Shown here one piece after another: positions 9,055-18,738 of a stretch of DNA of 64,000 nucleotides. Origin of the DNA: DATJHM01 sp963777355. Its GTDB lineage: Bacteria > Chloroflexota > Ktedonobacteria > Ktedonobacterales > Ktedonobacteraceae. The number at the start of each line of letters is the position of its first letter. Position 1 is the first letter of the stretch. The stretch is from positions 558,001 to 622,000 of the forward strand of contig CAVZQK010000001.1 of NCBI GenBank assembly GCA_963777355.1. Reading direction: 5' to 3'. The notes beneath the pieces were generated by a model. That model worked only from the letters and a program-made list of their open reading frames with translations, did no database searches and was not told the DNA's origin. The translations under genes were made by a program, and so were the position numbers.

Positions 9055-10634
9055 GATGGCATCTCGATTTCTGTGTAGAGATACTCAGGAATCAAGCGAA
9101 CAGTGTATGAGCGATGCACGGCTCGTCCAGAGGATCTAAGAAGAGAGAATTTTCACGTCCATTTGACAACATTGTCGCGAGAAAACCCCATGAAATCGCG
9201 AAAAAGTCATCATGGGGAGTTTGTCCTCCCTGACAAAGAGACACAAATAACCCCTCCTGAACGACCTCCATTTTTAAAGCTGGTTGGTTGCTTCTCTGTT
9301 CTTGTTCTTCAGCTTATTCGTTCATCAGAGAGAGATTTTGTGCAAACGGATATCTTGGATCGTTGCCCAGACAATGGTGAGGCAACTGGTCTCCGTCGTG
9401 AACACGTCAATCTGATCGGTGCGCTGCCGCACATTGCTGAAGAGACTTTCAATGGCATTGGTTGTTTGAAGGTATCGATGCATGCTCGCGGGAAAATCGT
9501 AGAACGTCAAGAGATGCTCTTCATCCTCTATCAAGCTTCGAACCGCTTCAGGATACCGCTGAGCATACTTCGCTTTAAAGGCAGCCAGGTGGATCAGCGC
9601 TTCCTGCTTGCTGGCTTGTTCCCAGATGCCAACCAACTCTCTTTGAACCTCTCCACGCTCTCTCCTGGCAATAGCGTTGAGCACATTGCGCTGTTTATGC
9701 ACCAGACATCGCTGGCGAGGCGTCGCCGAAAAGAGTTCTTTCACCGAAGCAATCAAGCCCTCATGACCATCGGTGACGATGACATCTATCTGGGTTGCTC
9801 CTCGCCTTCGCAGATCCTGCAAGAGGCTTACCCATCCATCCTTACTTTCCTCCGCACACGCACGCAGAGCCAAAACCTCTTTATTGCCGCTCAGATCAAT
9901 TCCTAAGGCAGTTAAAATGATGGTCGAATCGCCTGACTTCCATGACGAATGTTGAAATGCACACCATCCAGGTACACAATCCGGTAGTGTTCTTGCAGAG
10001 GGCGTTCACGCCACGCTTCAAATTGCTCAGTCAGCGTCTGATTTAAGCGGCTGATAGTACTGGCGCTGGGAGCCACTCCCATGAGCGTTTGAGCCACTTC
10101 TCCTACCTTATGCGTGCTGGTTCCGCTCACGAACATTTGAGTGAGTCCTTCTGCAATATGCGGTTCAAAGCGGCTGTAGCGCTCGAAGGCTTGCGTCTGG
10201 AACTGCCCTTCGCGATCTCGGGGAACCTTCACATCCTCAAGTTTTCCTGTTGAGGTGATCAAGTCACGAGTGTAGGAGCCGTTGCGGTAGCCTTTGCGCT
10301 TGGGCGTGCACTCTCCCCAAGCGGCTCCAATGACCGCTTCAAGCTCTTCACACATCACGGTTTCTATCACCGCTCGAACGGCACTTTGAGCTAGGATGCG
10401 CAGATGCTGATGAAATTCTTGTTGATCGGGTAACGATGGAGATGAGGACTCCGAAGTGGAAACGACCTTCTCTGGTGTGATACGCTTTTTCTTAGGTACA
10501 GGCATACTTTCCTCCTTCTTAGGATTTGAGCTAAAGGATCGACCTCTTCTTCAGAAAGAGGTCATGCCTGTAGTATCTCTTCTTTCGTTGCTTTTTTTCT
10601 ACCCTCTCCCTTACACACAATTCGTTATGGCATC
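9055..10634 (-). mobile_element. IS256-type insertion sequence, 1580 bp
   Basis: Imperfect terminal inverted repeats begin GATGGCATCTCGATTTCTGT at 9055 and, read inward from 10634, GATGCCATAACGAATTGTGT, with 19 of the first 28 positions equal. The element is flanked by the identical 8-bp sequence GTTTTCCG at 9047-9054 and 10635-10642. That is the duplication length expected for the IS256 family. The insertion splits the HNH coding part of intron 2, and removing it with one copy of the duplication rejoins HIRK with TASKRTQG. Confidence 0.88.
9325..10505 (-). pseudogene. IS256 (mutator) family transposase, one frameshift
   Basis: This is a DDE transposase that moves the surrounding element. 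The first frame (10505-9912) gives QEFHQHLRILAQSAVRAVIE, GYRNGSYTRDLITSTGKLEDVKVPRDR and the first catalytic Asp region IVYLDGVHFNIRHG. One base is missing near 9935. The next frame continues with LTALGIDLSGNKEVLALRAC, VTDGHEGL with the second Asp, RCLVHKQRNVLNAI, and TTNAIESLFSNVRQRT with the catalytic Glu, to the stop at 9325. The rejoined length of about 393 residues is near normal, so only the frameshift argues against activity. GAAAGGAGGAAAGT-like sequence before the ATG is a good ribosome-binding site. Confidence 0.85.
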
Positions 10635-10642
10635 GTTTTCCG
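10635..10642. repeat. Target-site duplication, right copy
   Basis: GTTTTCCG is identical to 9047-9054 and directly abuts the other end of the insertion sequence. Confidence 0.85.
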
Positions 10643-12913
10643 AATGTGCCTGACGTGATGCATTCGCTACGCCGACCTTTTCATTGCAGATACAACATGA
10701 TGTTCCTAGCTTAGACCTTGTTCTCATTCGTTCATTCATCCGAACCAGATCAATATTTGAGCTTTCTGAAAACGCTTTTCTATCAATTGTCCAGTTCGTA
10801 TTCCTATAGAATGTAATGGTCCTTTGTTGTCCTTTGCGCATAACCTGGACCGCTATATCCTTGTTTTTGATAATTCCAGACATTTTTGTACCGGTTTTTT
10901 GGAAGCCAGCGTTTTTGCCAACGAGAACTTTAGAATGTATTGTATCCTGCTGAACTCTGCCCAATTGTCTATAGGCCGATAATAATTCTGTAAACCCCGA
11001 TTGATGGAACTATACAGGCTTACTATCTGGTCTTCGTCTAACAGTATCCAGGCTTTTTTGTGCAGAGGTTTTCCTTGAGAATCGCAAAAGCCTTTCTGGT
11101 ATAGCTTTTTGATTAGCTCACCTATTGGGGCGCGTAACACTATTTGCATACCAGTTGATCTGCGTTTAAAGTTCTTACCGCTTGCATTTGTTGATAATGT
11201 CTGTTTCTGTTCTGCTGTTTTGGATCTACCTAGCCTTATTCTGTATCCTAAGAATTTGGTATCTGATGTTCGAGCATTCTTAATCACTGTCTTCTCTTCG
11301 CTCAGAGTTAAGTAAAGCTTGGCTTTTAAGAACTGCCTTATTCTTTCTTTAATCTCTTCCGCAAGGTGTTTAGGGCCAGTGATTCCGACTACCCAATCGT
11401 CCGTATAACGGATATAACGTACACGTACAAAGTTTGTGTCTTTTGGGTCTAGTGACGGGAGTTTGCGCATCTGGACACCTAATTTCTTGTATTTCTCGGT
11501 GTTAGTTCTTCCTGTCTTTGCTAGGTATTGTCGTCGTTTTTGCAAGGAGCGGTACTCAGGATTAGGACGTCTCAATTCGCCTTTGTTTAGCTCTTTTTGT
11601 AGTTGTTCTACGTATTCGTCTAGTTTATGCAAGTAAATGCTTGCTAGGATTGGCGAAACGTATACCACTTCGAGGCGTACCTGCTAGGCTGTCTTTCCTT
11701 GATTTGTTTAGGTCTTGGTAGCCAATTTTCAAAAATTTCCAGATGAGATTTAAAAATCGCTCATCCTTAATTTTATGTCTCATGATACTAACCAATATTG
11801 TATGGTTAATATTATTGAAGCAGTCTTTTATGTCTCCTGCTAGAAACCATGTTGTCCCACTCCATTTGCTCTGGATTTCTTTTAATGCGCTGTGACAGTT
11901 ATGAGAATGTCTGAAACCGTGACTACAATCTTTAAAGTATGCGCCATAAGGACTATCATAGATCGCTTCGAGGATAAGTCTTATTACTTCTTGTACAATT
12001 TTGTCACGGTTGCTAGGGATTCCGATTTTTCTTATCTTTCCGTCATTTTTTTGAATATAGCCAGCTCGTACAGGTTTTGGTTGGTACCTTTCAGTTCTCA
12101 TTGCTTCAATGAGCGTATTTATTTCTCCCATTCCGAAGCCGTCTATAGTTTCTTCATGCAAACCTGAAGTCACATTTGCAGGCTTGGATTTGATGCGTTC
12201 ATACGCTAGGATATAGAGTTCTGGTTTGAATAATAGTCTGTACAGATCAGAATTGATCCACTCACTTTTTGTATTAAGCTTACGGATTGCTTCCAGTCTT
12301 TGTAGACCATCTGAGCAAACCATATCTTTTGGCATAAGTGATGCCTTTCCTTATTACTGTGGCTGTTGCTATCCTAAAAATCCCTGCTACTTTTCTATGA
12401 TTGCTAAGGTCGCTTAGTCACCGTCCAATCTTTTCGGCCTTGTGCACCCTCCGGTACAGCCTCCAGATTGTCGATGGAGTATCTTCTACATCCCTTCCCC
12501 GTGTCTCAAGCATTACCTTGAGCATTTGAGTACTATGAATGTTCTGTCACCATGAGGCTCTCGCCTTTTAGGTGATCCCCTGGTTACATATCTTCCCATG
12601 TCTCCATTTAGGTTCCCTATTGGTCGGTACCCCTCTCACTGAGGGTTGTTGTGACGAGATACTTTCTGCTGCACTGACATCGTTTGCGTCAGACCGTCAC
12701 ACAGGTTCAATAGTACCATGAATACCTGAGTCCCACCCAAGACCACTCGACTAGGGTTCAAGCAGATTAGCCTTAACCATGTGGAGATTAGCTGACAGGC
12801 ATGGGCGTCGGTACTTATCCCATCCTGCCTTACTTACGGCATGCTACTGTCCCTTACCACCTTTTGGCGTAAGGTAAGCCGCTGCTTTACACTCAGTGTC
12901 CTTTTTGAGTAAT

Positions 12914-12950
12914 AAAAAAAGGGGAGTAGCTCTAAGTAGAACCACTCCCC
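12914..12950 (-). terminator. Rho-independent terminator of the tRNA-Val unit
   Basis: On the minus strand GGGGAGT pairs with ACTCCCC and is followed directly by seven T. It lies 17 bases after the tRNA 3' end. The host group II intron begins about 20 bases downstream. Confidence 0.8.
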
Positions 12951-12966
12951 CCTCCCTCTTATTAGT

Positions 12967-13039
12967 GGGCAATACAGAACTCAAATCTGTGACCTCGTCG
13001 ATGTCAACGACGCGCTCTAACCAACTGAGCTAATTGCCC
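12967..13039 (-). tRNA. tRNA-Val (anticodon GAC)
   Basis: The 73-base cloverleaf pairs acceptor GGGCAAT with ATTGCCC. The D arm is GCTC...GAGC with an AGTTGGTTA loop. The anticodon stem CGTCG/CGACG has loop TTGACAT, giving anticodon GAC, which reads GUC valine. The T stem is ACAGA/TCTGT with loop TTTGAGT. CCA is not encoded. It shares one promoter and terminator with the broken copy upstream. Confidence 0.93.
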
Positions 13040-13110
13040 GTGCTCAAAAAAGTAAGTATCAGAATGACCACGCTCCCGTGGCTTGGAAAGAAATGCCTCT
13101 CAGGGCGCAC

Positions 13111-13149
13111 ATGTCAACGAAACGCTCTAACCAACTGAGCTAATTGCCC
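13111..13149 (-). pseudogene. 5' half of a second tRNA-Val, 3' half lost
   Basis: The first 27 bases are identical to the tRNA-Val at 12967-13039, from the acceptor 5' strand through the D arm. The anticodon loop TTGACAT is also identical, but the stem is TTTCG and what follows cannot pair with it. No T arm or acceptor 3' strand follows. It starts 15 bases below the -10 box, so it holds the place of the first tRNA in a former tandem pair. Confidence 0.75.
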
Positions 13150-13163
13150 CCGGAACGTGTACT

Positions 13164-13192
13164 ATAATAGCATCGCTCATCTTCGTTGTCAA
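13164..13192 (-). promoter_or_regulatory. Consensus promoter for tRNA-Val unit
   Basis: On the minus strand TTGACA (13192-13187), a 17-base spacer and TATTAT (13169-13164) form an almost ideal housekeeping sigma-factor promoter. It points at the tRNA half and the intact tRNA-Val. Confidence 0.85.
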
Positions 13193-13437
13193 GCAAATTC
13201 TTGCCCAATTTTTCAAGCATCTGACAAAAATAATCAGCCTTTCTTCTACTGCTTCCTTTCACCATTCCACTTCCCGAAATAGCCCTTCTATCACCTGAAA
13301 AACAGCATGCTGTTCCTGTATAGCAAACAAGTTAGTTTCGTTTGCCTCTGTATACTGAAAACAAGTCCCTATCAATAGGGAGACACAAACGCTAATCGGT
13401 ACTTTTGCTAGTGCTTTTTTAGGAAGGTGTGGAGGGT

Positions 13438-16018
13438 ATGCATCCTTCTTGTAGATATGTATTCCATCGGCAGTCAAAGCTATTTTGTCTTCATACACGC
13501 TATTTTCTCCTCGCTCTTCTTGCTTTTCTCCTCTTATCTGGATTGCAAGGCTCCAGATCGGCCAGTGCTGAGTTGTTTGCTTCAAGCACCCATACGTCTC
13601 CGACAGTGAATATGTCCTGTAGCAGCGTTGATTTCTCGCCGGATGGCAATCCCTTTCCTCTCTGTCCAGGCCCCTTTCCCTTAACTGGCGGAAATTGTGT
13701 CTGGTGGGCATGGGAGCAATGGCACTTACTCGGCTATAATCTTCCGGTCAATTGGGGTAATGCCGCCGACTGGCTCATTGATGCCGAACGCTCTGGACTA
13801 AGCGTTGGCCCGCTACCGAGAGTTGGATCTATTGCGGTCTTTCCACGTGCCGATGGTGTCTGGGCCTATGGATCAGCAGGCCATGTGGCTTTTGTGACCA
13901 ACGTCTATCCAGATAGGCAGACCTTTGATGTTACTTATCAAAACTATGGTGATCCAACTCCTATGTACATCGGCAGAAACTATAATGTCTCGCTCATCAA
14001 TCAGGCAGGTTTTCAAGATGGGACGATGAATTTTATCTATTTCCCCCAACCTCTTGATATGCAGCGCTTTGTCCGCCTTCCAGGTATTGGGAGCGTGAAT
14101 TTCCAGGGACTGCTGCACGCGAATGCTTTGTTGAATGAGACAAATGCTGTTGGATCAACCTATACAAGTGATCGGCTGACTCTGGGGTTGGCTCCAGATT
14201 CTTCTGATCAAGAGTTTCATGCGAATTTCACTGGTTCAGATCCAGGTGATCTGTTGCTCTATAATCGCCATGCGGGCCAACTCACTCTCTTGCGCCTGCA
14301 CCATCCCCATGTTCCCGGCCTCACACTCCGCTACACGCAGCACGAACCTTTTGAAGAAGATACGCCTATCTCCGAAGATGCCTCTCCACAGCTGATTCAG
14401 CTCGGAGATACTATTACACCTGTGGGAAAGTGGGGACCAGATCTTGAGGTACACATTGGCCGCTTTGCCGGTACATCTGCATCCGATATTCTTCTCTATA
14501 ATCGTGTAAGCGGAACCATCCAGCTTATCAGCCTGCGCGATGATTTTAGCATTAAGCGGCATGTTACCTTGCCCGGCTATGGTCCCGGTTGGGAACTCTA
14601 TGTTGGACAGTTTGATCAGCAACGCAGTGGCCTCTTTTTGTACAATCGTTTTGCCGCCCCTATTTCTGAGGCGATGGTTGAGGGAACAAATCCTTCCTTG
14701 CCGCCGATGGGTTCCCAGGTATCCCCCCATGGTCGTTCCGTCTAGCGTTGCCAGCTCTACCGCTTCTACGCCACCTTCACATCCCCTTACAGTCCGAAAG
14801 CCAGCAAAGACACGAAAACTGAAACCTGCACCGAAACCAGCTGTAAAGCCCAGGCCCCACAGGCCTCAGCTTGCACCAACTCCGTCTCCCCTGGTGACCT
14901 CGACGCCAGTGCTTGTGCCGGGTCCATCGCCCACTCTTACAGCGGCTCCAACTCCGACTTTATTACCCAGTCCAACAAATGTGTTACCTGCACCTACTCA
15001 AACGCCAACATCGCCATCTTCTCTACCTGTTGCAACTCCAACCCCTGGAGCAACCGCAGCGCCCCAGTCTACCTCTACCAGTCCTGTAGCGAAACAGGCC
15101 TTTAGATCAGCTCAATTTATGCTGGGAGATGAGGTGCGGCTTGCTCTTCCTCAGCCTGTGTCCCACAATGCTTTGACAGAGCTGAGTGGCACACCTCTGA
15201 CGACATGGGAGAAGCAGGATCGTTTCGCGAATATCTATGTGCTAGATTTCAATAGCAATTTTAGTATCCGCCATAAGCAGGAATATACTCTCTGGCACGC
15301 AAACTGGGAGGTCTATGTGGGTCGGTTTGCAGGCATGAATCAGGACGGAATTTTTCTTTTTGACCGTGTTATGGGCGAAGGTCGGCTCATGGATTTTAAT
15401 CAGCAGATGCTTGTCCAGCACTATCAGAAACTGCATCATCTCAGTGGCAACTGGGTCGTCTATAGTGGCGATTTTACCGGTATTGGCCGTGCGCAACTCT
15501 TACTCTATGATCCTGGGAGTGGAGAGGCGAAAATGCTCATGCTTGCCCACGATCTTCGTGTTGAAAAACAAAAGATGTATATCCATTGGGTACCTGATAG
15601 TGTCTTATACGTTGGTCATTTCGGTATGCCTGCTCTGAGTATTATGCTTTATGAACCGCAGCTTGGTGAAAGTACTTTTATTGGCTTCAATAGCGCACTG
15701 AATGATATTCAGCAGTATACCATCAGAAGCTGGGATCAGAGTTGGCAGATACTCATCGGTTCCTTTTTGCATCAATCTTGCCTGGAAAATCCCAGGTGTG
15801 CCAGCAGCGATGATATTCTGGTACTCAACCGCCAAACGGACCAGATACAGCAATATACCTTCTCTTTTGGCCGCAAGTTCAAACTTTACGATAATCGTCT
15901 TCAAGCCTTCGAGCGCCTGGGCCTGACCATAAATCATCCTCTTACCTCTGTCAATACCAGTGCTTTTAATTTCGTTTCAGTTCTAAGAGCCGACCTCAGA
16001 AATGAGGAACTCTATTGA
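13438..16018 (+). CDS. Secreted CHAP-domain hydrolase with Pro/Thr linker and repeat domains, one frameshift
   Basis: This is probably a cell-wall amidase or endopeptidase exported to the surface. A signal peptide (hydrophobic core YFLLALLAFLLLSG) precedes a CHAP domain. CHAP key positions are visible: Cys in GGNCVWWAWEQW, His in GSAGHVAFV and Asn in VTYQNYG. After it come repeats of about 45-50 residues with the pattern VGRFAG...DILLYNR. A Pro/Thr-rich linker (14760-15060) separates two repeat groups. The frame breaks at a run of six C near 14722, and with five C it reads on to 16018 as one protein of about 860 residues. ATG 13438 follows AGGAAGG. The repeats resemble FG-GAP or propeller blades. 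Confidence 0.78.
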
Positions 16019-16220
16019 GGAAATAGAGGTATGCATTGCAAGCGTTCGCTCTACTTTTCTACACCGTACTTTTTAAACTTTACGGTAAAATTACGCCTTA
16101 CCCATTAGAAAGCTTCAGTAGTATTTGGTAAGATGGATGGCTCTTTTCCCTGGTATAGAGTGTATCGGCCTTTGTGTGATTGCATACTCTTGCAACATGG
16201 GTTAAATGAATTGAGGTACA

Positions 16221-16757
16221 ATGCTTAACAGAAGGAATGTGAACAACGAATATTCGCTTTTCTTCAGAAAGATACAAGATATGCCAAACGACGCAAGACA
16301 AAATTTGGATAGGCAGAAGATGAAAGACTCTGGATATGTATTAGGATTCTTTAATGCGTATTCAAAATTACAGACCGGGGTAGCAACCTATCACACGGAG
16401 CCAGAAGCGGGAGCATTGTGCGAGCCTAAGGCGCTGAGCAACCCGAAATTGCTGAACAGGTCAGAGGAAAATCTTGAACCTGGCACTCTTTATTTGAAAG
16501 AAGAGGATTGCCGCTCCCTGTATTCAGAAGGGTGGAAAGAGGGTCATGCAGACGGAACACTGGCGTATGCAAGCCAGAGTCTGGAAGTGATCGGAGCCAT
16601 TGCTCGCCTGGCCGGAACTGTGGCCTCTTTTCACACTGCGTACACTACAGCAGAAAATGATGCACGGGCATGTAAAGTCACTGGTGAACTGCGTACGCAC
16701 TTTATTACTAATTGGCGACAGACCGGGGGAGATAAGCGAAAAGTGAAAGGAATCTAA
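16221..16757 (+). CDS. Hypothetical protein, 178 residues
   Basis: I do not recognise a family. The protein is soluble, mixed charge, without signal peptide or membrane helix. The segment DCRSLYSEGWKEGHADGTLAYAS resembles a short amphipathic GWxEGxxDG motif. The following stretch SLEVIGAIARLAGTVASFHTAY is alanine-rich and probably helical. GAGG lies just before ATG 16221, and a later ATG (about residue 21) is also possible. It stands alone between the CHAP protein and a convergent small gene. Confidence 0.5.
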   Translation: MLNRRNVNNEYSLFFRKIQDMPNDARQNLDRQKMKDSGYVLGFFNAYSKLQTGVATYHTEPEAGALCEPKALSNPKLLNRSEENLEPGTLYLKEEDCRSLYSEGWKEGHADGTLAYASQSLEVIGAIARLAGTVASFHTAYTTAENDARACKVTGELRTHFITNWRQTGGDKRKVKGI

Positions 16758-16943
16758 GAAATTATCCTGGAAAGCGTAGATATTCAGATCCCTTTGCAAG
16801 AAGTCTACCAGGGGATCGATTTCGACCAACCCCTGGTCTCCTGGTGCAAATCCACCGGACTGTTTTTCCTTTCTGGTTGTTGTAGGTTGGCAGGATAAGC
16901 ACTCCTTTTGTTTTCTTCGATCCATTTTGAGAATACTGCAAAA

Positions 16944-17228
16944 TTAATTCTTGCGATCTTTGCGCCAGGGAGTATCGGAGCGGCGCATCCACTGACCGTT
17001 AAAATGGACGTAGGTATTTTCGCGATGAAAGAAGTCGTCTGTGAGGTCACATTCTTCCCAGTTAGCGGTCTGCCCCGCCTCCTGGTCCAATTTCTGCACG
17101 AGATGATTGATAATGGCCGGACCATCGTCAAGGTCTATCCCTGGAAATTGTGCTTCATCAATGTCGTCCTCCTGTTCCACGACCTCCCCATCCTCCTGAG
17201 TTTTGCGTAAAATATAGTAGATGTACAT
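16944..17228 (-). CDS. Hypothetical acidic protein, 94 residues
   Basis: I do not recognise the family. The composition is acidic in the middle (EDGEVVEQEDDIDEAQFPGIDLDDG), followed by INHLVQKLDQEAGQTANWEECDLTDDFF and a basic C-terminus. There is no membrane segment. An alternative continuation in another frame downstream (MDRRKQKECLSC) is possible if a frameshift is present, but it would collide with the convergent gene at 16221-16757. Confidence 0.5.
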   Translation of the reverse strand: MYIYYILRKTQEDGEVVEQEDDIDEAQFPGIDLDDGPAIINHLVQKLDQEAGQTANWEECDLTDDFFHRENTYVHFNGQWMRRSDTPWRKDRKN

Positions 17229-17332
17229 AAAAATCCCTCACTGTCTGCCAAATCTAAGGTCTAAATTTTTCTTTGTTTCCATTATACCTCTTCAAAAGGC
17301 TAAGTCATCTCTAGTAGTTTGCTCATTTATAC

Positions 17333-17362
17333 CACTCTCTGTGACAATTGTCACAGAGAGTG
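17333..17362. other. Perfect 30-bp palindrome
   Basis: CACTCTCTGTGACAA is followed directly by its exact reverse complement. On the plus strand CTTTTT follows after a few bases, so it could terminate plus transcripts. Between two minus-strand genes it may also be a dyad operator. Confidence 0.6.
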
Positions 17363-17431
17363 AAGATCTTTTTCCCTGTAAAAAGACGAGAGAAGAGAGA
17401 GCTTCAGAAAAAGGTAGTAGTAGCACTGGTT

Positions 17432-18302
17432 TTAGTGCATATAGAGAATATTTGCTTCTCCGCCATCTCGTGAGCACGCTCCCCGCACACCTCCTGAATG
17501 CGAATACAATCCATTAGCGCATTGGACTACATAGCCATTCGTACTCTTCCAAAAAGTGGTCACACATGAGAAATAGCCTGCATCGCAAAACGCTGGATTC
17601 GGATTAGAGATGAAAGATCCACCAGTTGCATCAAAGTTGTATCCCCACGGATTGCCTCCAACACCCTGAACTGGTGGGGCAGTGGGTTGCGCAGGCGGTT
17701 GAGTCGGCGGTGCAGTGGGCTGTGCAGGCGGTTGAGTCGGCGGTGCAGGTGGTTGAGTGGGTTGTACTGGAACCTGTGTAAGAGCTGGGGGAAGTTGTGT
17801 TGGTACTATTGTGGGAGAGGGAGGTGCTATAGTTTTGGTGGGTACAGATGTAGCGACCTGTTGTGTTGTATGTGATGGCATTGTGGCGACGACAACTGTT
17901 TGACTACCATCATTGGTGGCACCTGCCTGAGTTCGCTGATCGTTCTGTGAGTGAGTGAGAGCATTGAAACCAACGCAGAGGAAAAGGGCTACGATAATAC
18001 CAAGTCCGATTGCACATCCACTTGCGCGTTTTTTCTTTTGTGGTGGGCTTTATCCCTGCAGGAGGCTGCTGTCCAGCCTGGGGATAGAAAGGCATTGTGG
18101 GTTGTCCATGAACAGTCTGTTGATAAGGTGGTGGTGGCGGTGGTGTCCAGGGCTGTTGTGGCGATGGTTGGTATTGATATGATGGGGGTTGTGATAAGCC
18201 CGATTGTACCGGTGATGGTTGACTTGTTGGCGATTGGCCCGTATTGCGAGGTTTACGCGGATTACGTGATGGTTGTGATCCACCTGCTTGCTGAGGCATC
18301 AT
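17432..18302 (-). CDS. Membrane-anchored DUF3761-like protein, one frameshift
   Basis: The layout is a Gln/Pro-rich cytoplasmic N-terminus (PQQPWTPPPPPPYQQ), one helix (CAIGLGIIVALFLCVGF), a Pro/Thr/Gln-rich external stalk and a small Cys domain. The Cys domain contains YVVQCANGLYSHSGGVRGACSRDGG and resembles DUF3761. The helix is only seen after a frame change at an A-rich run near 18025. The two visible frames are 18302-17910 and 17881-17432, and restoring one base gives a protein of about 290 residues. The start at 18302 has AAAGGG upstream. The function of the domain is unknown to me. Confidence 0.7.
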
Positions 18303-18738
18303 TTTCCCTTTCGATTTCTCATATAAATTAATGATAAAAAATAAAAATAGAAACATATATATGTATGTATATTAGGAACGTATAATAAACTTGACAATAA
18401 CATGTATATGAAAAAATTATTAGGAATATTAGATTTATCAATAGAATGACATTGATATTTTATATAAAGGTTGTTGTGTCCATAAGGGAATGTAAAAGGA
18501 TTATAAATGTAGAATAGTGGTATATCAAGTTTTTAGGGAAAAATATTTTCTGTACAATTTATCGGGCGGAGAGGAGAAAATTCGGGAAATCCAGGAGAAA
18601 TTTCGCACACAGAAATAGTAGAAGATTCTGTGCAAGCAGGTGAAATGCAAAGCATTGAGCGCTTGCAAATGTCAAGCACCAACTCTTTGGATCTCAGTGA
18701 CAGCCTTCTGGGAAAGAGAGATAAGGCGTACAAGGTAT
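18303..18738. other. AT-rich gap without genes
   Basis: I see no credible reading frame or RNA gene. The stretch is strongly AT-rich compared with its neighbours. It must hold the promoter of the minus-strand DUF3761-like gene, but no clear consensus boxes stand out. Confidence 0.5.

Larger units (their letters stand above)
8872..12335 (-). pseudogene. Reverse transcriptase/maturase with HNH domain of intron 2, frameshifted and split by IS256-type element
   Basis: This is an LtrA-like protein. Its start at 12335 leads to ESWINSDLYRLL-like N-terminal residues, KPVRAGYIQKNDGKIRKIGIP, LEAIYDSPYG and CSHGFRHSHNCHSAL. A one-base insertion near 11665 breaks the GTPQGG-VSPILA motif. The next frame gives SPILASIYLHKLDEY, the active site YTDDWVVGITGP (Thr where Ala is usual) and TKFLGYRIRLG. 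A further shift leads to the HNH part: CCICN, then MHHVRHIRK at about 10670-10640. The IS interrupts there. Beyond it the frame resumes as IRKTASKRTQGF, IPVCQKCHKKIHNGTYDG, ending at TAG 8872. A non-mobile relic is likely. Confidence 0.8.
6238..12892 (-). mobile_element. Host group II intron (intron 2), interrupted by an IS and a second intron
   Basis: The 3' end is placed at 6238, where domain VI closes with CTACCCTATCAT on the minus strand. The 5' end is set near 12892 at GTGTAAAG, but this is uncertain: GTGYG is the consensus, and intron 1 has about 60 more bases at the corresponding place. Domain I fills 12336-12890. The reverse transcriptase reading frame runs 12335-8872 and contains an inserted IS256-type element (9055-10634). 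Domain V begins at 8777 and is cut after its 32nd base by intron 1 (6301-8745). Without the insertions this intron would be about 2.6 kb. It sits just downstream of a tRNA-Val terminator. Confidence 0.8.

Noticed and set aside
9103..9906. Plus-strand open frame of 267 codons
   Set aside because: It is the complement of the IS256-type transposase, which has clear family motifs on the minus strand.
6238..12892. Class IIC assignment for the host intron because it follows a terminator
   Set aside because: Both encoded proteins have an HNH domain and domain V is the 34-base type, neither of which fits class IIC.
13091..13149. A second complete tRNA-Val
   Set aside because: Only the 5' half is present; the anticodon stem cannot pair and no T arm exists.
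16524..16925. Minus-strand open frame starting MDRRKQKECLSC
   Set aside because: The first 60 residues look protein-like but the tail is antisense to the gene at 16221. It could be a frameshifted extension of the 94-residue gene, but I cannot support it.
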